From contig CAJUAF010000022.1 in the NCBI GenBank assembly GCA_910584365.1, positions 1-44,879 of the forward strand: 44,879 nt of DNA, written 5' to 3'. The position numbers and the translations under genes were made by a program. Below are positions 1 to 8,388 of this stretch, piece by piece. The DNA is from an uncultured Muribaculaceae bacterium (GTDB lineage Bacteria; Bacteroidota; Bacteroidia; Bacteroidales; Muribaculaceae). Below the pieces are notes generated by a model. That model was not told where the DNA came from and did not search any database. It saw nothing but the letters and a program-made list of their open reading frames with translations. Within the stretch, counting starts at the first letter, position 1, and each line of letters begins with the position of its first letter.

Positions 1-41
1 CTTTCATCAAATCCGACCGACCTCAACATCAAACGCTTCGT

Positions 42-407
42 TTTGTGCCCCATACGCCCACGTGGGGCGCGACACGCCCCCGCCGAAAAGTATATTCAGG
101 AGTTCACTGTTTCAATCCACGCGCCCACGTGGGGCGCGACGGCCGTTTTCTTTGCCGTAGCCAGTGACTAAATAGAGGTTTCAATCCACGCGCCCACGTG
201 GGGCGCGACTCTGAGATTTTCATCCATTAGTGTATTTTAGTCTGTTTCAATCCACGCGCCCACGTGGGGCGCGACTGCCTATTGGCCGGCTTATGGGCTG
301 GGCTTATGTGTTTCAATCCACGCGCCCACGTGGGGCGCGACAGGAAAGCCAGGACGATCAATTCCTGGAGGGCGTGTTTCAATCCACGCGCCCACGTGGG
401 GCGCGAC
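42..407 (-). CRISPR. Type I-C CRISPR array, 6 repeats, 5 spacers
   Basis: Six 32-nt repeats start at 42, 109, 178, 244, 310 and 376, separated by five spacers of 34-37 nt. On the plus strand each repeat begins GTTTCAATCCACGCGCCC and ends GTGGGGCGCGAC. In crRNA orientation (minus strand) it forms a 7-bp stem CGCGCCC/GGGCGCG followed by the 11-nt handle TGGATTGAAAC, as in type I-C arrays. The repeat at 42-73 is degenerate in exactly the part that would encode the handle, which marks the trailer (old) end. The leader end therefore lies at the right, facing cas2. By eye I see no spacer that matches the prophage in this window. Confidence 0.98.
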
Positions 408-706
408 AGCATTCGGTATAAATGCTTTTGGTTTAGGGTCTTTTATGATCCTTTACGCGAATGTAATCAATTTTTTGGAATAATTCGTTATTGTAAAAAT
501 TATTTTTTTGTAAATTGACTGAATATCAGGTAGTTTATGAAGCCGCGAATATAGGCGGTTTTTATGCAATGCCAAAGGTTCGCGGAGGCATATATAACGT
601 ACCGTTTTTGTGTCTCGTGCAAAGTTAGAATTTCTTGTTGTGAAATCCAATATTTTATGAGATTATCTGTATGTGAATATCATAAATATATGTATGTTGG
701 GAGATA
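408..706 (-). promoter_or_regulatory. CRISPR leader region between cas2 and the array
   Basis: This AT-rich stretch of about 300 nt has no credible gene. Its position between cas2 and the non-degenerate end of the array makes it the leader, which would hold the array promoter and the signals for spacer integration. Seven-nt inverted repeats CCGCGAA (543-549) and TTCGCGG (579-585) flank a smaller hairpin (CCGC/GGCGG followed by five T), a possible protein-binding or terminator element. I could not find a clear TAnnTTTG box for the array. Confidence 0.7.
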
Positions 707-997
707 TCAGATAATCAATGCAGAATTAGTATCAAGGGATCTATCGAGTCCTATGGATTCAATATGGCGCTCCCAGTTATTGCCTAAGAAGTAAAAACGT
801 ATACTGTCTGTTGAGTTATCAATCAGTTTTTTAAGTTTCTCGCGAAGGACTATAAATTGAGCCTCAGTAAGAACACATTCAAATACTGAATTTTGCACAC
901 GATGACCGTAGTTTACACATTCGCGTGCCACCTGGCGCAATCTTTTACGGCCTTCCACAGTGGTGGTTTCTACGTCGTAGGTTATTAGTATCAGCAT
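707..997 (-). CDS. cas2: CRISPR-associated endonuclease Cas2
   Basis: This 96-residue protein has the usual length of Cas2. It opens with a beta strand ending in YDVET (Asp8 is the conserved metal-site residue) and carries the RVQNSVFEC segment typical of the ferredoxin-like fold. Cas2 dimers bridge two Cas1 dimers to form the spacer integrase that inserts new spacers at the leader end. It is the last gene of the cas operon, 5 bp after cas1, and lies next to the leader. No unusual features are visible. Confidence 0.97.
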   Translation of the reverse strand: MLILITYDVETTTVEGRKRLRQVARECVNYGHRVQNSVFECVLTEAQFIVLREKLKKLIDNSTDSIRFYFLGNNWERHIESIGLDRSLDTNSALII

Positions 998-1002
998 ATT
1001 GG

Positions 1003-2025
1003 TTATTTGATTAAAAACGGAGGATAAATGTCAATGCTGTCGCGGATGGTACGGGCAAGCAGCTGGCTCTGCACGTATGGTAATAATCCGATCGGTATCT
1101 TCTCTTTCAGGAAGGGGTGCATGATTATCTCTTTCTTTCGTTGCTGCCATGCCTGAAGAATAGTTTTGCGTCCTTCATCGGTGGCAGTAACGGAGTCTTC
1201 TCCCTGGGAGATAAAATCACGGCCGTTTATCTGTCGTCTGTTAATAAGAGAAAGCACCAGTCGGTCTCCGAGATATGCCCGCATCTCTTCCATAATATCA
1301 AGGGCGAGAGACGGGCGTCCGGGTCGAAGAGTGTGGAACAAACCGACGTAGGGATCAAGTCCAACTGAATCAAGTGCGGCTGTGCAATCATTGGTGATCA
1401 GCGTATATACAAACGAAAGCATACAGTTTACCGCATCCCGTGGCGGCCGGCGGTTCCTGCCGTTAAACCGGAAGACGGGGTCTGTGGTACGCAATAAACG
1501 TGGAAAGACAGAGAAATAAACGGATGCCGCATCTCCTTCGTGCCCACGCAATTCTTCGCTTGAAGTTGACTTCAATGCCAATCCTTTACAATGATTCAGC
1601 TTCCGTTCTGCTTCTTCAACAGTCGCCTCACTTCCATAATCACGCAGATGTCTCAGCAAGATCTGACGGTAATTGTTGATTTTCGCGGCTATAAAAATTC
1701 GTGCCAGCGAAAGTGAATAGTCTGGGTCTGCCGTCAGACGGTACTGACGAGTCCGAAGCAGGACATTCCCTGTGACAGGTCCTTGAAATCGACCGATAAA
1801 CCGACCATTGGGAGACAGAAATGTCAGAGAAACCCCATTGTCGGCGCACAGTTTCATCAATCCGGGACTTGCTCCCATATAACCAAACGTTATTATCTGC
1901 TCGATATTGACGATTGGAATACGGAAAACTTCCTGCTGTCTTACTGAAATAACTATGTTGAGGCCGTCCTTTGAAAGATAAGACTCCGGAGTGGTCACAT
2001 AAAGCGTATTAAGAAGTTTCTTCAT
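1003..2025 (-). CDS. cas1: CRISPR-associated integrase Cas1 (type I-C)
   Basis: The 340-residue protein matches the I-C subfamily in length. The catalytic metal ligands can be seen: Glu163 in the GHEGDAA motif, His231 in GLFHTLRPGRPS and Asp243 in LALDIMEE. Cas1 is the nuclease-integrase of the Cas1-Cas2 adaptation complex. Its start overlaps the cas4 stop by 17 bp, so the two are translationally coupled. This fits the known Cas4-Cas1 cooperation in choosing PAM-proximal prespacers. All active-site residues are present, so adaptation should be functional. Confidence 0.98.
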   Translation of the reverse strand: MKKLLNTLYVTTPESYLSKDGLNIVISVRQQEVFRIPIVNIEQIITFGYMGASPGLMKLCADNGVSLTFLSPNGRFIGRFQGPVTGNVLLRTRQYRLTADPDYSLSLARIFIAAKINNYRQILLRHLRDYGSEATVEEAERKLNHCKGLALKSTSSEELRGHEGDAASVYFSVFPRLLRTTDPVFRFNGRNRRPPRDAVNCMLSFVYTLITNDCTAALDSVGLDPYVGLFHTLRPGRPSLALDIMEEMRAYLGDRLVLSLINRRQINGRDFISQGEDSVTATDEGRKTILQAWQQRKKEIIMHPFLKEKIPIGLLPYVQSQLLARTIRDSIDIYPPFLIK

Positions 2026-2680
2026 AGAGGTTAGTCAGAAGGTAATTATTTACAGCTGTATGAGATGGTGTTTTAGGCGAACACTCGTTAAAAAGTGAGC
2101 AGTTGCGGCAATGGGGTCGGTATATGGGGGCCGGGACAATTCCGGCGTCATAAATCCGGTGCATTTCGATTGCACACCTGACGGTAAATGCACGGATGTC
2201 ATCGTCAATTCCAAATGTAATCCTCCGGCTGCTATCGGCATAATAGATGGAACATTCCGGTATCACAGTATCGAACATTTCTTCGAGGCAGATGGCCTGA
2301 GCCACGACCTGCACTTTGTCGCGCAGGTCGGGCTTAGGTCTTCCATGCTTGTACTCGACGGGGTGCATACGCCAGTATCCCGGATACGACGGATGAATGA
2401 CTGATTTCTCGGGTGTCGCTGATGGCATTAATTCCACGGCATCACTGAATCCATAAAGTCCGAGACTTTCCGAGGCTATCGCAACCCTTCTGAGAGTGAT
2501 CACACTGCCATTTTTCTGTCGGTAAGCAGGATTGTCGACATTATTGTGCATTATCTGACCCTCGGCGGTAAGTCGGTTGTCGTCCCATATCTGTTCGATA
2601 TGTATCATAGCCCACTGATGAGGGCAGAAGACATAGTGCTGTATTCCTGACAGCATCAGATAATCATCGGGGTCAAACAT
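2009..2680 (-). CDS. cas4: CRISPR-associated exonuclease Cas4
   Basis: This 223-residue RecB-family nuclease has an iron-sulfur cluster. The four cluster cysteines are visible: Cys19 in YVFCPHQ and Cys191, Cys194 and Cys200 in the C-terminal PHCRNCSLFNEC. The nuclease motifs are GFSDAVE (Asp80) and PVEYKHG (Glu109, Lys111). In type I-C, Cas4 trims prespacer ends and defines the PAM together with Cas1-Cas2. The gene is 12 bp downstream of cas7c and overlaps cas1. Confidence 0.96.
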   Translation of the reverse strand: MFDPDDYLMLSGIQHYVFCPHQWAMIHIEQIWDDNRLTAEGQIMHNNVDNPAYRQKNGSVITLRRVAIASESLGLYGFSDAVELMPSATPEKSVIHPSYPGYWRMHPVEYKHGRPKPDLRDKVQVVAQAICLEEMFDTVIPECSIYYADSSRRITFGIDDDIRAFTVRCAIEMHRIYDAGIVPAPIYRPHCRNCSLFNECSPKTPSHTAVNNYLLTNLYEETS

Positions 2681-2692
2681 AGCACTCTACCA

Positions 2693-3562
2693 TCAGATTA
2701 CCTCGATGATTTCCACGTTCGCCGGGCAGTTTTCCCGATCAAGTTCAATCCGGTAATCGGAAAAACTGCGACTTGCTTTCTCCTTTTCAATCTGCTCTAT
2801 GCTGACAAGATCAAAAAGCTTGTTCGCAGGGGCATTTCCCAGCACACTGCTGTGTTTAAACACTATAAGGCGGCGCGCGCTCATCAGTCCGCGCGCTGCG
2901 GAGCGGTCGCAGTCGAACATATTGCCGAGAGCTTCCCAGACGAGAGCAAGGTCCTCTTCACTGAAACCGGTCTGCTGCGCAAGGTTCGCCGACACGAATC
3001 CGTGTGCCACATAGAGGCCGTATGCCACCGTGGATTTGCGTCCGATAGTGCGGTTACCCCCGGCCTGCTTGTCGGCTTCTTTTTTAGAGGCCACGGCCAT
3101 ACGGGTGATGGAATGTTCCTGGCTAAGAATAGGGCTGACCGAACGGGCGAATGTCAGCTGCAACGGACCGCGGACCTGTCCTGCGTTCTTGGTTTTCTCG
3201 CCGGTCGACATTACGGCACCGAAGGTGCGGACATCGAAATATCGGCCGCACATCACGTCGCGGGCTGCATCGGTCTTGTCAGAGTCTTTTGCTTTTTTCA
3301 CGCGGTCATCCTCATAGGCACCTTCAATGGCATCATTGAGAATAGCCTTTTCTTTCACGAAGATGTCGTAGCTGTCAGCGCATCCTTTGACCATCTGCAC
3401 ATAGTTGCGGATCTTACGTTTCAGGCAGACGTCACTCACCAGGCCTTCGCCTGTAGTCGCGTCAATGCGGGGGAGGTTGCCGGCATCGGGATCGCCGTTG
3501 GGATTGCCGTCCTGGACATCGAAGATATACAGGAAATCGTAGCGATTGTTAAGTTGGCTCAT
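2693..3562 (-). CDS. cas7c: Cascade backbone protein Cas7c (Csd2)
   Basis: The 289-residue protein begins NNRYDFLYIFDVQDGNPNGD, the N-terminal signature of the Csd2/Csh2 (Cas7) family, and has the family length. Cas7 copies polymerise along the crRNA spacer to form the filament of Cascade, which binds target DNA. The C-terminal part with LMSARRLIVFKHSS is also typical. It lies 12 bp after cas8c in the operon. No truncation is seen. Confidence 0.97.
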   Translation of the reverse strand: MSQLNNRYDFLYIFDVQDGNPNGDPDAGNLPRIDATTGEGLVSDVCLKRKIRNYVQMVKGCADSYDIFVKEKAILNDAIEGAYEDDRVKKAKDSDKTDAARDVMCGRYFDVRTFGAVMSTGEKTKNAGQVRGPLQLTFARSVSPILSQEHSITRMAVASKKEADKQAGGNRTIGRKSTVAYGLYVAHGFVSANLAQQTGFSEEDLALVWEALGNMFDCDRSAARGLMSARRLIVFKHSSVLGNAPANKLFDLVSIEQIEKEKASRSFSDYRIELDRENCPANVEIIEVI

Positions 3563-3574
3563 GTTGTGGTATAT

Positions 3575-5380
3575 TTAGTTATCGTTGTTTTCCTCGTTGT
3601 TTTCCTCTTCTTTGGTTTCCTTATCCTTATAGGTGTATAAATCGCCCATCTGCAGATAGTAGCCGACCATAAATTCCCCTTGCTCTTCCTGATTGAGTCG
3701 CGCAGGAAACTTGAAGGAAGGCCTTGTGGCTAAGATTTCGTATGAGATCTTTTTGAGGTATCCTCTGAGACTTGGAGAGCATATCTTGTTGAGGTGGTGT
3801 AATGTCAGTTTGCTCAGTCCGGGAAAGACCGTAAGCGGGCTTGACATGGCCGCGCCATAGTAGTTGTCGGCGAAGGTTGAGATTCCCAATGCTTTTCTCT
3901 GCGTGTATTCAAGCACAGCGAAGAGGCGGCCGCACAGGTAGCCGATGTTGTCTTCTTCTTGGTTAAGCATTACTGTAAGTTGTTTTTGTCTTGTTCTGTC
4001 CATTCGGTTGAGATATGCCTTGACGATAGCGGCACGCACTATATCGACCTTATGGTCTGCCTTGACGCGAAGTATTACCTGCTGCATCAGCGGGAAGGGG
4101 TATGGGCGTCCTTCGACAATACTTCGGAATATCGCTTCGGGAAGATTGGACTTGATGTCTGATACTTTTCCGTTGACCGCAATAGCCCGCAGGATATGGT
4201 AGAGACCCGTGGACGGTTTTTTATCCGATCGCCTGTCGGCAATCTCCATATCTTCATGATGTTTCAGCAGATTTGATGCGAACTCCTTTAGGGAGCAGTC
4301 ACTCCAGTGGATCACTGCAATTCTCGCGGCGTTCGGGGCGAGGCCGAGAATGTAAAAACGGTCGGTCATGGCTCCCGGTATCTTGCCGGAATATATCGAC
4401 TGGAATGTCTTTATCACGGCTTCCACACTTAGATTCGGATCATCTACTTCTGTTTCATCCAGGTCATAACCGAATCCGTTCAGCTCTTTTGCCAAAGCGT
4501 CTTCCAGCATCAGCGACGCTTCCGAGTTTGACGAACCCCAGAAAACGAAGGTCCTGTTGCCGATGATAAATCTGTTGCGGGAGCCTTTTCCGAGCAGACG
4601 GTTGAGGGCTGTGGTATAGCAGGCTTCGGCTTCCCTGGATATAGGCGCGTTGAGGCCTTTCTGCTTTCCGTATGAATCATAGCCGGAATTGACCTGGAAT
4701 GATACAAGCCGTGCCGTAGCCTGGGACCCCGGTATTGGGGTAGGGGAGTTGGAGTCAACCGGGTCGCATGGCTTTCCGGTTATGATGCAGATAGCCTGAT
4801 TCTCCTCCTTTTTATCGCCGGAAAGTTCCGCAACTTCGTTTTCGAGATATTCTTCTTCGGCAACAATCTTACAGCCCTCATCTTCATCAAGTTCATCAAG
4901 GCGATAAGAGATGTTGACAGTCGGTTTTTTTATAATCTCCTGCCACAGATGGTGTGCGTACAGTTTTTCCAGGCCGCCGTTTTCATAGAAAAGGCATACC
5001 GCTTTAAACGCCTTATTGTCGGGATATTTTGACGCAACAGCCTTGAATTTATCAACAAGGGCGTTATGTTTCACTGAGGCTTTCCTTTGCAGTTCAGCCT
5101 GGCGCTCCGGGGTGTTTTTAGGGTTGGGAGCGACATAGTTGCAGGTGTATTCCACGTTGTCCCAGAACAGATAGGGCTTGGGAGTCGTGCCGGATCTGAC
5201 GCCTTTGACAACACGAAAGGACGTACCGTGTTTCTGGTCGTCAGAACGGGCGTCTTCCACGTCAATCAGATTCCCGTCGGTATCCAGGACAATAATAAAT
5301 GAGATCTCCTTATTTTCCCAGCCTTGCGGGGCGAGATCACCACAACGGTGATAGTAATCATATAAAGCTTTCAGTATCAT
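3575..5380 (-). CDS. cas8c: Cascade large subunit Cas8c (Csd1)
   Basis: The 601-residue protein belongs to the Csd1 family, recognised by its N-terminal MILKALYDYYHRCGDLAPQG and the central CIITGKP and FIIGNRTFVFWG segments. Cas8c recognises the PAM and recruits Cas3. In several I-C systems an internal start also yields a small subunit (Cas11c) from the 3' part of cas8c. I see Met codons in the C-terminal third but cannot decide whether one is used. The gene overlaps cas5c by 4 bp. The C-terminus is rich in Glu and Asn. Confidence 0.96.
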   Translation of the reverse strand: MILKALYDYYHRCGDLAPQGWENKEISFIIVLDTDGNLIDVEDARSDDQKHGTSFRVVKGVRSGTTPKPYLFWDNVEYTCNYVAPNPKNTPERQAELQRKASVKHNALVDKFKAVASKYPDNKAFKAVCLFYENGGLEKLYAHHLWQEIIKKPTVNISYRLDELDEDEGCKIVAEEEYLENEVAELSGDKKEENQAICIITGKPCDPVDSNSPTPIPGSQATARLVSFQVNSGYDSYGKQKGLNAPISREAEACYTTALNRLLGKGSRNRFIIGNRTFVFWGSSNSEASLMLEDALAKELNGFGYDLDETEVDDPNLSVEAVIKTFQSIYSGKIPGAMTDRFYILGLAPNAARIAVIHWSDCSLKEFASNLLKHHEDMEIADRRSDKKPSTGLYHILRAIAVNGKVSDIKSNLPEAIFRSIVEGRPYPFPLMQQVILRVKADHKVDIVRAAIVKAYLNRMDRTRQKQLTVMLNQEEDNIGYLCGRLFAVLEYTQRKALGISTFADNYYGAAMSSPLTVFPGLSKLTLHHLNKICSPSLRGYLKKISYEILATRPSFKFPARLNQEEQGEFMVGYYLQMGDLYTYKDKETKEEENNEENNDN

Positions 5381-6051
5381 CGCATCAACTTGTCGCTTGA
5401 GGGTGAAGGCACTTCTATCGTTCCGTCTACCATCACGGGGTGATAGTACATCGGCTTGATATTCCGGGGATCGGTGAAATCCATGTCATAAAGCATAATG
5501 CCGAGATCGCGCGATTCGGGAATCGGCTGCAAAACCTTGTCCTCCTCATCCCCGACGAAGCGGAATGACGCCGAACACTCGCGTGTGCCGAGATAGGGTT
5601 GATTGAAGCATTGACCGTTGCGCGCCCGGCGCTCGAACATGGCATTGTATTTTCCCGGATTCTCGTCCCGCGAATCCGGCCGGTCATTCGTCTTGCGCTT
5701 GCCGGCAGGCAAAAATACCTGACGCGCATAAATACGATACCTCACATCGCGAAGCATGATGGCACTTTTTTGCTGGCGATTATCCTCGATGTAGATCTGC
5801 CGTTTGCGGGTGCTGGCCGTTGCGCCTACTTCATTGCGGCGTATGGAGGCGGTACGTATCGGGGCAAGCACCTCGATGCGCGTAACCTCCCATCGGATGG
5901 CAGGTTTCCAGAATATCGCCTCAAATATTGCCCGGGCTGCCGATGGGGTGATTACGTCATAACTGACACGCTCCACCTTGAATTCGGGACGGGTAAAGCA
6001 GGCCAGTTCTCCCCACACCTCAAGACAATATTCCTTGTCGTGGTATTCCAT
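5377..6051 (-). CDS. cas5c: crRNA-processing Cascade subunit Cas5c (Cas5d)
   Basis: The 224-residue protein starts EYCLEVWGELACFTRPEFKVERVSYDV, the Cas5d signature. In type I-C there is no Cas6. Cas5d itself cuts the pre-crRNA at the 3' base of the repeat hairpin, leaves an 11-nt 5' handle, and then stays on the handle. The handle predicted from this array is TGGATTGAAAC. The same enzyme should process the crRNA-like RNA at about 8.4 kb, because that RNA has the same handle after a hairpin. The gene follows cas3 by 36 bp. Confidence 0.97.
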   Translation of the reverse strand: MEYHDKEYCLEVWGELACFTRPEFKVERVSYDVITPSAARAIFEAIFWKPAIRWEVTRIEVLAPIRTASIRRNEVGATASTRKRQIYIEDNRQQKSAIMLRDVRYRIYARQVFLPAGKRKTNDRPDSRDENPGKYNAMFERRARNGQCFNQPYLGTRECSASFRFVGDEEDKVLQPIPESRDLGIMLYDMDFTDPRNIKPMYYHPVMVDGTIEVPSPSSDKLMR

Positions 6052-6087
6052 GATTTAGAAATGTGTATATTGTTAAATGAGTATTTG

Positions 6088-8292
6088 TTATCTGATCAGT
6101 ATTTCTTCAAGCCAGTGGTTGTCAATCTTCAGGCCGATTTCCGACTGATATTGTTCTTCATCGGACATATACCAGATACCTTCAAGAATTTCCTCGACCA
6201 ATGCTCCCTGGCGCAACCGGTCAAAATCGGTTTTACGCACGGCAACGGAGTATTGGGCGAGTTTCGAGAGCAACGTTTTCGATGCACCATGTTCTCTCAG
6301 ATCGCTGACAAGCTCAGGGGCTATGTCCCAGTTGACAATCACATTTACGGAGTTGTCGCTGATAAGTCTGAATTCCTGAGCCGCTGTGGCAAATGACATT
6401 ACCCGCGGATCGGAAAGCAGACGTTTTATCAGATTCGTCTCCAGCGCGGGGCCTTCGTCGAATGATTCTGTACGGCCATACAGCTGGATAAAGTATTTCC
6501 TCATGAGACCGGGAGCGAAACAATCTGTTTCCGGTGTGATATGCAGCCTTTTGCAGGCGCTGGCCGTTCGCGAAAGATGTCCCGACGGCAATGCACGCTC
6601 TTTTGTAAGCGAGAACACGTATGTCGTGCCGAGGGGCAAGGAGCCTTCGCGGTTGCATCTCCCGGCCGCCTGAAGTATGGAATCGAGGCCGGCCTCCTGC
6701 CGGTATACAACCGGAAAATCTATATCGATTCCTGCCTCGATAAGCTGTGTGGACACCACCCGCACAACTCCGTTGCCTGGATCCTTCAGGGCTTCCTTCA
6801 AGCGGCAGAGCTGTTGCCTGATATGCGCCGGACACATCATTTTCGACAGATGTATCGTTACGCCGTCCTTCGGGAGACGGGAGAACAACTCGTGCGCATC
6901 GCGCCGGGTGTTGACAATACACAGCACGCGGGGATGCTGCAGGAGGCGTCCGGCCAGCGAGTCATAAGTGGTGGCTTCTGTGTCAAAACGGATCTCCGCC
7001 CGGCGCAGATGGTCGTGAAGCTGAAACGAATCCGGGATGATCTCGGTGATACTGCCTATTCCGTCAAGAATCGCAGTACACGATACTCCCCGGTATTTAC
7101 CTCCTAAAGCAGGCATACTCGCTGTTGTGAACAGCACTGACAGTCCGAAATATTCCTGATAGGCCTTCAGTGCATCGACAATCGGTTGAAGATGGCCTAC
7201 AGGCAATGCCTGTACTTCGTCAAGAATAAGCACGCTATTGCAAAGGTTGTGGAGCTTGCGGCATTTCGATGGCCGGGAGGCATACATTGACTCGAACAAT
7301 TGCACGTTGGTGGTGATGACGATAGGGCTGTCCCAGTTTTCGGTCGCGAGCTTCAGGGAGCAGTCGTTACTGGGGCTGTCCTCATCAGTGATATTGACCG
7401 CCGAGTGATGTTCGACCACATTGTCCGCTCCGAAGATGCCGCGAAGCACTTCAGCTGTTTGAGTGATGACAGAAGTGTATGGAATCGCAATAATGATGCG
7501 CTTCTTTCCGTTGGCGAGTGCATGACCTATGGCCCAGACCATCGACGAAAGTGTTTTGCCTCCTCCGGTAGGGACTGTCAGGCTGTAAAAACCGGAGGGA
7601 AGAGCCATTGTGTCGCGACATTGTTGCTGCACGCACCTGCGTACGCGGTTGACGGGGGTGTCAGGAGTCTTTCCGTTCAGATCGTCAAGGTAAGCATCCA
7701 GGGATTTCTGCAGGGCTTCGAGGGATTCGCCGGGACGGCGCTCCGCAGACTGCTCCGGTTGCATAAACTTCTCCGTATCGAGATAGTCGGCGTCAACCAA
7801 TGCCGAAAATAACATTCTGATCAGATGGTGTAAATATTTAGGAGGAGGAAGACATCCCGGTGTGACAGGCCCTGTTTCCGGATTATCGGTATCGATGTCT
7901 TCCGGCATATTCTTTTGTTTCAGATCCTTATAATCCAGAGAGTCATAAAGGCCGGCATGATGGCCGGCTATCGGCATCCCGATGAGATCACGGTACGGCT
8001 TTATTTTCTGTGCCAACAGAGTCCCCACAAACGCATGGGGCGTTTTTTCGACATATCCGGCGACATCCTCCAGCCCGCTCATTTTGCGGATGTAACGCTG
8101 AAAACCTTCCTGCTCTTTTCCCTTGTCATGAAGCAATCCCATGATATAGCCCACACTGCCCCAGCCGAAATCATTGGCGAATCCGGCTGCGAGATGAGCC
8201 ACTCCCAAGCAGTGTTCTCTGTTGGTCTGCACAGCCATATCCGAAGGTCTGACGTGCGCTATGACGGGAGTTTTCGTTATTGTCTTCTTCAT
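6088..8292 (-). CDS. cas3: CRISPR-associated helicase-nuclease Cas3 (HD + helicase)
   Basis: The 734-residue protein has an N-terminal HD nuclease domain (LLHDKGK with His55-Asp56, GHHAG at about 110, SALVDADYLD near 165) and an SF2 helicase domain (Walker A PTGGGKT at 241-247, DEVQ at 358-361, QLIEAGIDIDFPVVYR as motif V/VI). Cascade recruits Cas3 to unwind and degrade target DNA. It is the first gene of the cas operon. Its start codon and upstream 11 nt are the predicted target of the adjacent crRNA-like RNA, so expression of the whole operon may be autorepressed from here. Confidence 0.97.
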   Translation of the reverse strand: MKKTITKTPVIAHVRPSDMAVQTNREHCLGVAHLAAGFANDFGWGSVGYIMGLLHDKGKEQEGFQRYIRKMSGLEDVAGYVEKTPHAFVGTLLAQKIKPYRDLIGMPIAGHHAGLYDSLDYKDLKQKNMPEDIDTDNPETGPVTPGCLPPPKYLHHLIRMLFSALVDADYLDTEKFMQPEQSAERRPGESLEALQKSLDAYLDDLNGKTPDTPVNRVRRCVQQQCRDTMALPSGFYSLTVPTGGGKTLSSMVWAIGHALANGKKRIIIAIPYTSVITQTAEVLRGIFGADNVVEHHSAVNITDEDSPSNDCSLKLATENWDSPIVITTNVQLFESMYASRPSKCRKLHNLCNSVLILDEVQALPVGHLQPIVDALKAYQEYFGLSVLFTTASMPALGGKYRGVSCTAILDGIGSITEIIPDSFQLHDHLRRAEIRFDTEATTYDSLAGRLLQHPRVLCIVNTRRDAHELFSRLPKDGVTIHLSKMMCPAHIRQQLCRLKEALKDPGNGVVRVVSTQLIEAGIDIDFPVVYRQEAGLDSILQAAGRCNREGSLPLGTTYVFSLTKERALPSGHLSRTASACKRLHITPETDCFAPGLMRKYFIQLYGRTESFDEGPALETNLIKRLLSDPRVMSFATAAQEFRLISDNSVNVIVNWDIAPELVSDLREHGASKTLLSKLAQYSVAVRKTDFDRLRQGALVEEILEGIWYMSDEEQYQSEIGLKIDNHWLEEILIR

Positions 8293-8303
8293 ATATGTTT
8301 GAA
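8290..8303 (-). promoter_or_regulatory. Protospacer-like site at the cas3 start, with TTC PAM
   Basis: On the cas-coding (minus) strand the sequence reads TTC then AAACATATATG, the last three bases being the cas3 start codon. TTC is the type I-C PAM. The 11 nt that follow are identical to the first 11 nt after the repeat-like handle of the small RNA at 8468-8478. Identity stops after position 11, so Cascade could bind but full R-loop formation and Cas3 cutting would be unlikely. Confidence 0.8.
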
Positions 8304-8324
8304 GTTAAAGAAGGTGTCCGGTCG

Positions 8325-8332
8325 CAAAAGTA
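8325..8332 (-). promoter_or_regulatory. Predicted -7 box of the cas operon promoter
   Basis: On the minus strand this reads TACTTTTG, an exact match to the Bacteroidota -7 consensus TAnnTTTG, 32 bp upstream of the cas3 start codon. I find no good TTTG at the -33 position. Transcription would begin about 8318, so the protospacer-like site lies in the short 5' untranslated region. Confidence 0.5.
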
Positions 8333-8375
8333 AGTAAAACTTTTGATATATACATCAGGATTGGGCAAAAATTAT

Positions 8376-8383
8376 TACCTTTG
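8376..8383 (+). promoter_or_regulatory. Predicted -7 box driving the crRNA-like RNA
   Basis: TACCTTTG is an exact TAnnTTTG match on the plus strand. It is divergent from the cas promoter and directly precedes the hairpin-handle-terminator unit. No convincing -33 TTTG is present at 19-21 bp. Confidence 0.5.
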
Positions 8384-8388
8384 CGCGA

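Noticed and set aside
74..375. Spacer matches to the prophage in the same window (self-targeting)
   Set aside because: No identity was found by eye for any of the five spacers; a proper search was not possible.
227..518. Open frames across the CRISPR array (TRPRGAR-type repeats)
   Set aside because: They are translations of the CRISPR repeats on both strands, and the array explains them fully.
8290..8300. The 11-nt match at cas3 as pure chance
   Set aside because: The match is AT-rich, but it begins exactly at the end of an exact 11-nt handle and lies exactly next to a TTC PAM at the operon start. Chance is possible but needs several coincidences.
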